The position numbers and the translations under genes were made by a program. Positions 23,311 to 31,404 of a DNA stretch of 64,000 nt are shown here, one piece after another. Numbering within the stretch: position 1 is the first letter of the stretch; each line of letters starts with the position of its first letter. The notes beneath the pieces are model-generated. The model saw nothing but the letters and a program-made list of their open reading frames with translations. It had not been told where the DNA came from and made no database searches. Source of the DNA: PFJX01 sp040757575 (GTDB lineage: Bacteria; Pseudomonadota; Gammaproteobacteria; Burkholderiales; Thiobacillaceae); contig JBFLXA010000008.1 of NCBI GenBank assembly GCA_040757575.1, positions 62,001 through 126,000 on the forward strand, given 5' to 3'.

Positions 23311-23697
23311 CGGGAGTCGGCCAGACAGTCGCCGTGTCTACGGACATGGAGGAAAGTCCGGGCTCCATAGGGCAGGGTGCCAGGTAACGCCTGGGCGCTA
23401 TAAGTCGGGACATCGTCCCGGCCCAAGGCGACGGAAAGTGCAACAGAAACATACCGCCGATGGTTCAGCAATGAACACAGGCAAGGGTGAAATCGTGCGG
23501 TAAGAGCGCACGGCCCCGCTGGCAACAGCGGTGGCGGGCAAACCCCACCCGGAGCAAGGCCAAATAGGCAGACACGCCCTCCGGGGCACCGGCGGCCCGC
23601 CGGAGTCTGCGGGTAGGCTGCTTGAGGCGGCGAGTGATCGTCGTCCCAGATGAATGACTGTCCACGACAGAACCCGGCTTATCGGCCGACTCCCCCT
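23311..23697 (+). ncRNA. rnpB: RNase P RNA (M1 RNA), bacterial type A
   Basis: This is the catalytic RNA that trims the 5' leader of pre-tRNAs. Near-universal blocks are present in order: CCAGACAGTCGCCG, GAGGAAAGTCCGGGCTCC, ATAGGGCAGGGTGCCAGGTA, GTGCAACAGAAA with ACCGCCGATGG, GCAAGGGTGAAA with TGCGGTAAGAGCGCAC, CCCACCCGGAGCAAGGCCA, GGGTAGGCTGCTTGAG, and the 3' AGATGAATGACTGTCCACGA with ACAGAACCCGGCTTATC. The 5' GGGAGTCGGCC pairs with 3' GGCCGACTCCC (helix P1), which fixes the ends to within a few bases. It lies immediately upstream of the dcw cluster. Confidence 0.97.
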
Positions 23698-23752
23698 CAT
23701 CACTTCTCCCCCTCAAGGGGCTGGCCACCCTTGGCCTCCACTTCACCCCACT

Positions 23753-23773
23753 ACTTAAAGTTCAACTTTAAGT
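23753..23773. other. AT-rich perfect palindrome upstream of mraZ
   Basis: ACTTAAAGT (23753-23761) and ACTTTAAGT (23765-23773) form a 9-bp perfect inverted repeat around TCA, in the 266-base rnpB-mraZ spacer. It could be an operator for a dimeric regulator or, less likely because no T-run follows, part of rnpB termination. The rest of the spacer holds only the mraZ promoter and boxes. Confidence 0.5.
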
Positions 23774-23867
23774 TAATGGGCTACATGCCCATTTCAATTG
23801 ACTTTTTAGGCACACCGGTGAAACGCGTAAGTCTTTGAAGTCATTGAATTTTTTTTCCAACTTCAGC

Positions 23868-23896
23868 TTGACCGTGGGAATCAGTGTTCATATAGT
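23868..23896 (+). promoter_or_regulatory. Sigma-70 promoter of the dcw cluster (PmraZ)
   Basis: TTGACC (23868-23873) and TATAGT (23891-23896) are spaced by 17 bases, close to consensus. The start would be near 23903, inside the MraZ box array, so bound MraZ should block initiation. Confidence 0.75.
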
Positions 23897-23940
23897 GGGA
23901 GGGAGTGGGAAATCGTGTGATCTGGTGGTACATCGTGGAT
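23896..23940 (+). promoter_or_regulatory. MraZ-binding direct repeats (five boxes, 10-base period)
   Basis: TGGGA (23896), TGGGA (23906), TGTGA (23916), TGGTA (23926) and TGGAT (23936) recur every 10 bases. The E. coli MraZ operator consists of TGGGN repeats separated by five bases, the same layout. The first two match the box exactly; the rest are degenerate. One more TGGGA lies inside the promoter spacer at 23875. Autorepression of the dcw cluster is inferred. Confidence 0.75.
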
Positions 23941-23963
23941 CACAAAAAGGGGTGTGAGGAGAC

Positions 23964-24437
23964 ATGTTCAGAGGTTCGACCCAGCTGGCCTTGGACGGGA
24001 AAGGACGTTTGTCCATCCCGGCCAAATACCGTGAGCGCCTGATGGCGCGTTGCGGTGGTCATCTCATGCTGACGGCGGACCCAACCAACGGCTGCCTCCT
24101 GCTCTACCCCTACCCGGAATGGGAAATCATCGAACGTCAGATCAATGCCCTGCCGGGCATGGACCCGGTCACCCGCCAGTTGAAGATGCTGGTGGTGGGG
24201 TCTGCGGAAGAGCTGGAGATGGATTCTGCCGGCCGCATCCTGGTACCGCCCATGCTGCGCAAGTACGCCCGGCTGGATAAGGATGTGGTGCTGGTGGGGC
24301 AGGACAAGAAATTCGCCCTGTGGAGCGAGGCTGCCTGGCTGAGCCTATTCGAGCAGGCCGCCCAGTTGCCTGAAATGCTGAACGAAGCTGCTCGCAACGG
24401 CAGTCTGCCCGAGGAGTTGAAAGGCTTCTCGCTTTAA
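23964..24437 (+). CDS. mraZ: Transcriptional regulator MraZ
   Basis: This 157-residue DNA-binding regulator of the dcw cluster has two SpoVT/AbrB-like half domains, marked by DGKGRLSIPAKYR (residues ~11-23) and DSAGRILVPPMLR (~88-100). Family members form octameric rings that bind tandem TGGGN repeats at their own promoter, matched by the box array just upstream. AGGAG sits only 2 bases before ATG, with a second purine run further up. It is first in a cluster of 17 genes all on the plus strand. Confidence 0.97.
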   Translation: MFRGSTQLALDGKGRLSIPAKYRERLMARCGGHLMLTADPTNGCLLLYPYPEWEIIERQINALPGMDPVTRQLKMLVVGSAEELEMDSAGRILVPPMLRKYARLDKDVVLVGQDKKFALWSEAAWLSLFEQAAQLPEMLNEAARNGSLPEELKGFSL

Positions 24438-24439
24438 GG

Positions 24440-25405
24440 GTGGTGGCAGTGGACAAGGCGTCAACCCACGTCACCGTCCTGCTGGAGGAAGCGGTGGCGG
24501 CATTGAACATCCGGCCGGACGGCGTCTACGTGGACGCCACCTTCGGCCGGGGGGGGCATAGCCGGGCGATCCTGGCGCGGTTGGGGCCCGCCGGACGGCT
24601 GTTGGCCCTGGACCGGGACCCGGCGGCGGTGGCAGCCGGTGCGTTGCTGACGGACGAGCGGTTCCGTCTGATCCACGCGGCCTTTTCGGCCCTGGGGCAG
24701 GCGGTGCAGGAACAAGGTCTTAACCAGGTGGACGGTGTGCTGTTCGACCTGGGGGTGTCCAGTCCCCAACTGGACGAGGCGGCGCGGGGTTTCAGTTTCC
24801 GTTTTGACGCCCCGCTGGATATGCGCATGGACACCACCCGGGGCATGACAGCCGCCGAGTGGTTGAACCAGGCATCTGAAGAGGAGATTGCAAAGGTTGT
24901 CCGGGACTATGGCGAAGAGCGGTTTGCTCGGCAGGTTGCGCGAGCGGTTGTTAAGACAAGGGCCGAAACGCCCCTGGCGACAACCCGTCAGCTTGCCACG
25001 CTGGTCGCAGGCGCCGTGCGCACCCGGGAAAGGGGCCAGGATCCGGCCACCCGCACCTTTCAGGCTGTGCGGATTTTCGTTAACCGGGAGCTTGAAGAGA
25101 TTGAACAGACGCTCCCGCAAGCCGTGTCGCTCTTGAAACCGGGAGGGCGACTGGCCGTGATCAGCTTCCATTCCCTCGAAGACCGTCTGGTCAAACACTT
25201 CATGCGCGCTGAGTCTGCCGGGGAACAACTGCCGCCGGAAATCCCCGTCACCGCCGACGCCCTTCGTGCCGGCCGTCTGCGCCTGGTGGGCAAGGCCATC
25301 CGTCCGGGGGACGACGAATGCCGGGCCAACCCTCGTGCCCGCAGCGCCACCTTGCGGGTGGCGGAGCGCACTGGCAGTGGATTGGAGGCGCCATGGTCAA
25401 GCTGA
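24440..25405 (+). CDS. rsmH: 16S rRNA (cytosine-1402-N4)-methyltransferase
   Basis: This ~320-residue RsmH (MraW) methylates N4 of C1402 in 16S rRNA. Signatures are HVTVLLEEAV, the AdoMet loop DATFGRGGHSRAIL, DGVLFDLGVSSPQLDEA, RGFSFR-DAPLDMRMD and AVISFHSLEDRLVKHFM. Three GTG codons could start it: 24440, 24443 and 24449. The last has AGGG 8 bases upstream and gives MDKASTHVTVLLEE, so it may be the true start. The 3' end overlaps ftsL by 13 bases. Confidence 0.96.
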   Translation: MVAVDKASTHVTVLLEEAVAALNIRPDGVYVDATFGRGGHSRAILARLGPAGRLLALDRDPAAVAAGALLTDERFRLIHAAFSALGQAVQEQGLNQVDGVLFDLGVSSPQLDEAARGFSFRFDAPLDMRMDTTRGMTAAEWLNQASEEEIAKVVRDYGEERFARQVARAVVKTRAETPLATTRQLATLVAGAVRTRERGQDPATRTFQAVRIFVNRELEEIEQTLPQAVSLLKPGGRLAVISFHSLEDRLVKHFMRAESAGEQLPPEIPVTADALRAGRLRLVGKAIRPGDDECRANPRARSATLRVAERTGSGLEAPWSS

Positions 25406-25662
25406 ACCTGATGTTGCTCCTGGTGCTGCTGGTCTGCGCCCTTGCCGTCGTCTCAGCGCGCCATCAGGCGCGCAAATTCTTTGTGGAACTTCAGGCCGAG
25501 CAGGCCCGGGCCAGGGAACTGGACATCGAATGGGGCCGCCTGCAACTGGAGATCTCAACCTGGCTGATGCACAACCGGGTGGAGGAAGTGGCCCGGGGGC
25601 GGTTGAGCATGGCCGTGCCAGACCCGCGCCGGGTATATGTGCTGGAAGGGGGCAGACAGTGA
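25393..25662 (+). CDS. ftsL: Cell division protein FtsL
   Basis: This is an 89-residue bitopic protein with a short N-terminus, one membrane helix (NLMLLLVLLVCALAVVSARH, residues ~5-24) and a periplasmic leucine-zipper-like coiled coil (~28-65). It forms the FtsQLB subcomplex that activates FtsWI. The start ATG 25393 has GGAGG 4 bases upstream and overlaps the end of rsmH; the stop overlaps the ftsI GTG start. FtsL is poorly conserved, and the call rests mainly on topology, length and position between rsmH and ftsI. Confidence 0.9.
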   Translation: MVKLNLMLLLVLLVCALAVVSARHQARKFFVELQAEQARARELDIEWGRLQLEISTWLMHNRVEEVARGRLSMAVPDPRRVYVLEGGRQ

Positions 25663-27416
25663 AACCCCGCCGAGCCCAGAACACCCACGCCCAGGACCAT
25701 CCCCTGCTGCGCCTGGATCTCCAGCGCTGGCGCCAACGCCTGACCCTGGGGCTGCTGTTCGCCGGCTTTGCAGCCCTGTCCGCCCGGGCAGTCTATCTCC
25801 AGGTCTGGAATGACGAGTTCCTGGAAGGCGAAGGGGAGAAGCGTTCCCAGCGGGTCATTCCCATCCCAGCCTACCGGGGCATGATCACCGACCGCCGGGG
25901 CGAACCCCTGGCAGTCAGCACCCCCGTGGAGTCCATCTGGGCCAACCCCCGGGAAGCCAACCCGACACCGGCCCAGATCCAGGCCCTGGCCAGCATCCTG
26001 GAAAAGAACCCGGATCAGGTACGCCGCCAGCTCACGGACAAGAGCCGGGCCTTCGTCTACATCGAACGTCTTGTGGAGCCCCACAAGGCAGAGCAAGCCA
26101 AGGCCCTGGACATCGTCGGCCTGTACGCCAAACAGGAATACCGCCGCTACTACCCCGCTGGCGAAGTGGCCGCCCACATGCTGGGCATCACCAACGTGGA
26201 AGACCAGGGCCAGGAAGGCCTGGAGCTTGCCTACCAGACATGGCTCACCGGGGAACCCGGATCAGAGCGGGTCATCAAGGACCGGCGCGGCAATGCGGTG
26301 GAACGCCTGGAGCGGCTGAAAGCCCCCAAACCCGGCCGCGATCTGGCCCTGTCTCTCAATCAGCACATCCAGTACCTGGCCTACCGGGAACTGGCTGCCG
26401 CAGTGAATGAACACGAGGCCCGGGCCGGGGCGGTGGTAGTGCTGGACGCCCGCACCGGTGAAATCCTGGCCCTGGCGAACACCCCCAGTTTCAACCCCAA
26501 CAGCCGCTCCACCTTCTCGCCCGAACGGCTGCGCAACCGGGCGGTGACGGACGTGTTCGAGCCTGGCTCCACCATGAAACCCCTGCTGGTGGCCGCCGCA
26601 CTGGAAGCCGGCGTGGTCAAGCCGGAAACCGTCATCGACACCGGGCCGGGATGGATGCAGATCGGTGACAAGCGAGTCACCGACGTACACGCCAAGGGGG
26701 TGATGACCGTCACCCAGGCCTTGCAGGTCTCCAGCAACGTGGCCGTGGCCAAGATCGCCCTGGAAATGCGCAGCGAAGACTACTGGAACCTGCTCAGCCA
26801 GGCAGGTCTGGGCAGTCCGCCCAAGTCCGGCTTGCCGGGGGAGGTGGGGGGACGGCTACGCCCCTATGCCACCTGGCGTCCCATCGAGAAAGCCACCATG
26901 GCCTACGGCCACGGCGTCTCCGTGAGCCTGCTGCAACTGGCCCACGCCTACACCGCCTTTGCCAACGACGGCGTCATGCCCCAGCTCACCGCCCTGCGCC
27001 GGGAAGGCCAGGCCATCGGCAACCGGGTCATGGCCCCGGCCACGGCCCGCTCCGTGCTGTCCATGCTGGAAACCGTCACCCAGAACGGCGGCACCGCCCC
27101 CCAGGCCCGGGTGGTGGGCTACCGGGTGGCAGGCAAGACCGGCACCGCCCACAAGCTCATCGGCGGCAGCTATGCCCCGGACAAATACATCAGCTCCTTT
27201 GTAGGCCTGGCCCCCGCTTCGGACCCGCGCCTGGTGGTGGCCGTGATGGTGGACGAACCCAGCACCAAAGCCTACTACGGCGGCCTGGTGGCAGCCCCGG
27301 TGTTTTCGAAGGTGATGGCCGGCGCCCTGCGCTTCATGGCCGTACCGCCGGACGCCCCCTTCGACCAGTTCAGTGCGCCCCCTGGGGCCGCGCCTGTGGT
27401 GCCGGAGGCGGTATGA
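25659..27416 (+). CDS. ftsI: Peptidoglycan transpeptidase FtsI (PBP3)
   Basis: This 585-residue class B penicillin-binding protein cross-links septal peptidoglycan with FtsW. It has a single N-terminal membrane helix (~30-50), a dimerisation/pedestal region with RGMITDRRGEPLAVSTPV, and a transpeptidase domain with SxxK in EPGSTMKPLL, SxN in VSSNVAVAK and KTGT in VAGKTGTAHK. Length matches E. coli FtsI (588). The GTG start at 25659 overlaps the ftsL stop (GTGA); its stop overlaps murE (ATGA). Confidence 0.97.
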   Translation: MKPRRAQNTHAQDHPLLRLDLQRWRQRLTLGLLFAGFAALSARAVYLQVWNDEFLEGEGEKRSQRVIPIPAYRGMITDRRGEPLAVSTPVESIWANPREANPTPAQIQALASILEKNPDQVRRQLTDKSRAFVYIERLVEPHKAEQAKALDIVGLYAKQEYRRYYPAGEVAAHMLGITNVEDQGQEGLELAYQTWLTGEPGSERVIKDRRGNAVERLERLKAPKPGRDLALSLNQHIQYLAYRELAAAVNEHEARAGAVVVLDARTGEILALANTPSFNPNSRSTFSPERLRNRAVTDVFEPGSTMKPLLVAAALEAGVVKPETVIDTGPGWMQIGDKRVTDVHAKGVMTVTQALQVSSNVAVAKIALEMRSEDYWNLLSQAGLGSPPKSGLPGEVGGRLRPYATWRPIEKATMAYGHGVSVSLLQLAHAYTAFANDGVMPQLTALRREGQAIGNRVMAPATARSVLSMLETVTQNGGTAPQARVVGYRVAGKTGTAHKLIGGSYAPDKYISSFVGLAPASDPRLVVAVMVDEPSTKAYYGGLVAAPVFSKVMAGALRFMAVPPDAPFDQFSAPPGAAPVVPEAV

Positions 27417-28909
27417 GCATCGGCCGGGAAACGGGAAACGGGAAACGCGAAACCTGGGACGCCACGCAATTGGCTGAAGCCCTACGCAGCATTGCCCCCA
27501 CTGCCCGTGGAATCACGGCGGACAGCCGCCGCGTGGAGCGGGGCGATGTGTTCCTGGCCTTCCCGGGCGGGGTACATGATGGCCGTACCCACATTGCCCA
27601 TGCCCTCCAGGCCGGTGCCGCCGCCGTAGCCTGGGAACCGGACGGCTTCGCCTGGGACCCCACTTGGCAGGTGCCCCATCTGCCCGTGGCTGACCTCAAG
27701 GGCAAGGCTGCCGGTCTGGCCGCCGCCTGGTACGGCCAGCCCTCCGAGGCCCTGTGGATGACCGGCATCACCGGCACCAACGGCAAGACCTCCGTCTCCC
27801 ACTGGCTGGCCCAGGCCTTCACCCATATGGGCCGCAATACCGCCGCCGTGGGCACCCTGGGCAATGGCTTCCCCGGCAGCATGACCGCAGCCACCCATAC
27901 CACCCCAGACGCGGTATCGCTCCAGGGCCTATTGGCCCACTACAGGAATGCCGGCGCCACCGGCGTGGCCATGGAGGTCTCCTCTCACGGCCTGGACCAG
28001 GGCCGGGTGGCCAGCGTAGCCTTTGACGTGGCCGTGCTCACCAACCTGTCCCGGGATCATCTGGACTACCACGGCACCATGGAAGCCTATGCCGAAGCCA
28101 AGGCCCGCCTGTTCCACTGGCCCGGCCTCAAGGCCGCCGTAGTGAACGCCGACGACGATCTAGGGGCCGCCCTGGCCAGGGAGGTGAAAGACGCCCGGGT
28201 CATCAGCTACGGTTTGAAGGCCGGCGACCTGCGGGCCCAGATCCAGGCAGACCGCCTGGGCCTGAAACTGGAGATCGTCTCCCCCTGGGGCAAGGGCCGG
28301 CTGGATAGTCCACTGCTGGGGCAATTCAATGCCTACAACCTGCTGGCCGCCCTGGGAGCCCTGCTGGCGGCTGACATCCCCATGGCCGATGCCCTGGCCG
28401 CCCTGGCCACCGTGGCCCCCGCCGCCGGGCGCATGCAGACCGTGTCCGGCTTTGCCGGCAAGCCCACGGTCATCGTCGATTTCGCACACACCCCGGACGC
28501 CCTGGAAAAGGTGCTGGCCGCCCTCAAACCCCTGACCACCGGCAGGCTGATCTGCGTCTTTGGCTGCGGCGGCGGCCGGGACACGGGCAAGCGGCCCCTC
28601 ATGGGCGCGGCGGTAGCGGCGGGTGCGGACCAGGCCATCGTCACCAGCGACAACCCCCGCAATGAAGACCCGGCCCACATCGTCCGCGACATCCTCGCCG
28701 GCATGCCGGCGGGCGAGGCGGTCAACCAAAGCGTCATCCTGGACCGGCGCGAAGCCATCCACACCGCCATCTCCCAGGCGGACCCCGAAGACATCGTCCT
28801 GCTGGCCGGCAAGGGCCACGAGGATTACCAGGAGATCCACGGCGTGAAACGCCCCTTTTCCGACCTGGCCGAAGCCCAGGCCGCCCTCAGCCAGTGGAGC
28901 CGGGCATGA
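27413..28909 (+). CDS. murE: UDP-MurNAc-L-Ala-D-Glu:meso-DAP ligase
   Basis: This 498-residue Mur ligase adds the third stem-peptide residue. The ATP loop is GITGTNGKTSVSHWLA, with SHGLDQGRV and FGCGGGRDTGKRP further on. The DNPRNEDP motif indicates meso-diaminopimelate specificity. The first ~16 residues (MSIGRETGNGKRETW) are unlike MurE and are translated from four tandem heptamers; normal family sequence begins at ATQLAEALRS. The ATG overlaps the ftsI stop and has GGAGG 4 bases upstream, so the extension is probably really made; TTG 27470 is the nearest downstream alternative. Confidence 0.97.
   Translation: MSIGRETGNGKRETWDATQLAEALRSIAPTARGITADSRRVERGDVFLAFPGGVHDGRTHIAHALQAGAAAVAWEPDGFAWDPTWQVPHLPVADLKGKAAGLAAAWYGQPSEALWMTGITGTNGKTSVSHWLAQAFTHMGRNTAAVGTLGNGFPGSMTAATHTTPDAVSLQGLLAHYRNAGATGVAMEVSSHGLDQGRVASVAFDVAVLTNLSRDHLDYHGTMEAYAEAKARLFHWPGLKAAVVNADDDLGAALAREVKDARVISYGLKAGDLRAQIQADRLGLKLEIVSPWGKGRLDSPLLGQFNAYNLLAALGALLAADIPMADALAALATVAPAAGRMQTVSGFAGKPTVIVDFAHTPDALEKVLAALKPLTTGRLICVFGCGGGRDTGKRPLMGAAVAAGADQAIVTSDNPRNEDPAHIVRDILAGMPAGEAVNQSVILDRREAIHTAISQADPEDIVLLAGKGHEDYQEIHGVKRPFSDLAEAQAALSQWSRA
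27426..27453. repeat. Heptamer tract C inside the murE 5' coding region
   Basis: GGGAAAC is repeated three times, then GCGAAAC (27426-27453). The unit is identical to palindrome A, but no opposing arm follows. Because 28 is not a multiple of 3, gain or loss of one unit would shift the murE frame. Confidence 0.85.
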
Positions 28910-30321
28910 GACTGCATGAAGCTGCCCAGGCCATCGGCGCCACTCCGGCAGGCGAGGACGTGGAATTCACCCGGGTGGAAACCGACACCCGCAAACTCAC
29001 CCCTGGCTGCCTGTACGTGGCCCTCAAGGGCGCCAACTTCGACGGCCACGCCTTCGTGGCCAAGGCCATGGAGCAAGGCGCGGCAGCCGTGATGGTGGCG
29101 GACGCCTCCCCCCTCACGCCGCACCCCTCACTGCGTGTCGACGACACGCGCCTCGCCCTGGGTCGTCTGGCCGCCTGGCACCGCAGCCGCATGCCCGCGC
29201 GGCTGGCTGCCATCACCGGCAGCAACGGCAAGACCACGGTGAAGGAGATGCTGGCCTCCATCTGCGCCGCCGATGCAGGTGAATCTGCCGTCCTGGCCAC
29301 CGCCGGCAATCTCAACAATGACATCGGCATGCCCCTGACCCTGTTGAACCTCACCCCGGCCCACCGCTATGCGGTCATCGAGATGGGCATGAACCATGCC
29401 GGTGAATTGTCCTATCTCACCCGCCTGGCCCAGCCGGATGTGGCTCTGGTGAACAATGCCCTGCGGGCCCATCTGGGCTTCTTCGACGGCGTGGAGGCCA
29501 TCGCCCGGGCCAAGGGGGAGATCTACGAAGGCCTGAAGCCAGACGGGGTGGCCATCATCAATGCCGACGATCCCCATGCGGGTATGTGGCGGGGGTTGAA
29601 TGGGGATCGCCAGATCATGAGTTTTGGCTGCGACGCCCAGGCGGATGTCAGGATTGGGGATGGATATCCCTCTCTGGTGCTTCACTCCCCGGCCGGCACA
29701 ATCGAAACCACCCTGCAAGTGCCTGGCGAACACAATCGCCGCAATGCTGCCGCTGCCGCCACCGTTGCCCTGGCCCTGGGCATTTCCCCAGCAACCATCG
29801 CCCGGGGGCTGTCCGCCTACTCGGGCACCAAGGGCCGTCTGCAAGTTCACCCGTGTCTGATGGGGGCAACCCTCATCGACGACACCTACAACGCCAATCC
29901 GGATTCCGTGCTGGCCGCCATCGGCGTGCTGGCGGCCCGGCCCGGCACCCGCATCCTGGTCCTGGGCGACATGGGTGAACTGGGCCCCACCGCGCCGGCC
30001 CTGCACCGGGAGGTAGGGGAGAAGGCAAAGGCCGCAGGCATCCAACGTCTGCTGTGTCTGGGAGAACTGTCTGTGAACACAGCCCAGGGGTTCGGCGCCG
30101 GCGGCATGCACTTCGAGCGCATCGAGGAACTGCTGGCAGAAGTGGAACAGGCCCTGGGGACCGATGTAACCGTGCTGGTGAAGGGTTCCCGCTTCATGCA
30201 GATGGAACGGGTGGTGCAGTCCTTTGCGGAGAAAGGGATGTGCCCCCAGGCTTCGCTGCCCCCCGAGGGGGCGCATTGCCCGCCTCAGGGCGGCCTTACG
30301 GAGGGCAACATATGCTCCTGA
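28906..30321 (+). CDS. murF: UDP-MurNAc-tripeptide:D-Ala-D-Ala ligase
   Basis: This 471-residue Mur ligase adds D-Ala-D-Ala to complete the pentapeptide. The ATP loop is AITGSNGKTTVKEML; MGMNHAGEL, LVNNALRAHLGFF and DDTYNANPDS are family motifs. ATG 28906 overlaps the murE stop and has GGAG 6 bases upstream; GTG 28894 would add four residues. Normal MurF sequence ends near KGSRFMQMERVVQSF. The last ~27 residues are read through a GC-rich palindrome and overlap mraY by 10 bases, so the tail is probably non-functional addition. Confidence 0.97.
   Translation: MRLHEAAQAIGATPAGEDVEFTRVETDTRKLTPGCLYVALKGANFDGHAFVAKAMEQGAAAVMVADASPLTPHPSLRVDDTRLALGRLAAWHRSRMPARLAAITGSNGKTTVKEMLASICAADAGESAVLATAGNLNNDIGMPLTLLNLTPAHRYAVIEMGMNHAGELSYLTRLAQPDVALVNNALRAHLGFFDGVEAIARAKGEIYEGLKPDGVAIINADDPHAGMWRGLNGDRQIMSFGCDAQADVRIGDGYPSLVLHSPAGTIETTLQVPGEHNRRNAAAAATVALALGISPATIARGLSAYSGTKGRLQVHPCLMGATLIDDTYNANPDSVLAAIGVLAARPGTRILVLGDMGELGPTAPALHREVGEKAKAAGIQRLLCLGELSVNTAQGFGAGGMHFERIEELLAEVEQALGTDVTVLVKGSRFMQMERVVQSFAEKGMCPQASLPPEGAHCPPQGGLTEGNICS
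30251..30295. repeat. GC-rich double palindrome in the murF 3' end
   Basis: Two adjoining hairpins are present: GCCCCC-CGA-GGGGGC (30258-30272) and CCGCC-TCAG-GGCGG (30280-30293). The pattern resembles intergenic GC palindromes common in betaproteobacteria (from memory). Here it lies within translated sequence just before the mraY ribosome site. Confidence 0.65.
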
Positions 30322-31397
30322 TGCTCGCCCAGTGGATCGGCCACGACATCCGCCTGTTCAACGTCTTCAACTACATCACCCTGCGGGCAGTGCTGGCGGC
30401 CCTGACCGCCCTGATCATCTCCTTCATCGTCGGCCCCTGGATGATCCGCAAGCTCACCACCCTGAAGGTGGGCCAGCCCGTGCGGGACGACGGCCCCCAG
30501 ACCCATCTGGTAAAGGCAGGCACCCCGACCATGGGGGGCGCCCTGATTCTGTCCGCCATTGCCGTCACCACCCTGCTTTGGGCGGACCTGTCCAACCGCT
30601 ACGTGTGGATCGCCCTGCTCACCCTGGTGGGCTTCGGCGCCATCGGCTGGGTCGACGACTGGCGCAAGGTGGTGGAGAAGAACCCCCGGGGGCTGCCTTC
30701 CCGCTGGAAGTATTTCTGGCAGTCGGTCATCGCCCTGATCATCGCCGCCTGGCTGGCCTGGTCCGCCCATCTGCCGGCCCAAACCGAACTGATCGTGCCC
30801 TTCTTCAAGCAGATCGTCATGCCATTGGGCACCATCGGCTTCGTGGTGCTGGCCTATTTCGTCATCGTCGGCACAAGCAACGCGGTGAACCTGACGGACG
30901 GCGCCGATGGCCTGGCCATTCTACCCACCGTCATGGTGGCCGGCGCCCTGTCGGTATTCGCCTACGTGGCCGGCCATGCCGTGTTCTCCAAGTACCTGGG
31001 CCTGCCTTTCATTCCCGGGGCCGGGGAACTGGTGGTGTTCTGCGCCGCCATGGTGGGCGCCGGCCTGGCCTTCCTCTGGTTCAACGCCTACCCCGCCGAG
31101 GTGTTCATGGGCGACGTGGGCGCCCTGGCCCTGGGGGCCGCCCTGGGGGTGGTGGCGGTCATCGTCCGCCAGGAGATCGTGCTGTTCATCATGGGCGGCG
31201 TGTTCGTGGCCGAAGCCATCTCCGTCATGGTGCAGGTGGGATCCTTCAAGTTGCGGGGCAAACGGGTGTTCCTCATGGCCCCCATCCACCACCACTTCGA
31301 AAAGAAGGGCTGGAAGGAAACGCAGGTAGTGGTCCGCTTCTGGATCATCAGCATGATGTTGGTGCTGGTGGGCCTTTCAACGCTGAAGCTGCGGTGA
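30312..31397 (+). CDS. mraY: Phospho-MurNAc-pentapeptide transferase MraY
   Basis: This is a 361-residue polytopic membrane enzyme (about ten helices) that transfers phospho-MurNAc-pentapeptide to undecaprenyl phosphate, giving lipid I. Catalytic and family motifs are GTPTMGG, the DDWRK aspartate pair (WVDDWRKV), NAVNLTDGADGLA, FMGDVGALALG and the MAPIHHHFEKKGWKE loop. ATG 30312 has GGAGG 7 bases upstream and gives the canonical MLLMLAQW start. It overlaps murF by 10 bases. Confidence 0.98.
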   Translation: MLLMLAQWIGHDIRLFNVFNYITLRAVLAALTALIISFIVGPWMIRKLTTLKVGQPVRDDGPQTHLVKAGTPTMGGALILSAIAVTTLLWADLSNRYVWIALLTLVGFGAIGWVDDWRKVVEKNPRGLPSRWKYFWQSVIALIIAAWLAWSAHLPAQTELIVPFFKQIVMPLGTIGFVVLAYFVIVGTSNAVNLTDGADGLAILPTVMVAGALSVFAYVAGHAVFSKYLGLPFIPGAGELVVFCAAMVGAGLAFLWFNAYPAEVFMGDVGALALGAALGVVAVIVRQEIVLFIMGGVFVAEAISVMVQVGSFKLRGKRVFLMAPIHHHFEKKGWKETQVVVRFWIISMMLVLVGLSTLKLR

Positions 31398-31404
31398 TCG
31401 GATC

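Noticed and set aside
29108..29137. A further heptamer-like stretch (CCCCTCA CGCCGCA CCCCTCA CTGCGTG) inside murF
   Set aside because: It falls where MurF homologues have residues of about the same number, so no insertion is evident; only weak 7-base periodicity. Kept as a possible but unproven member.
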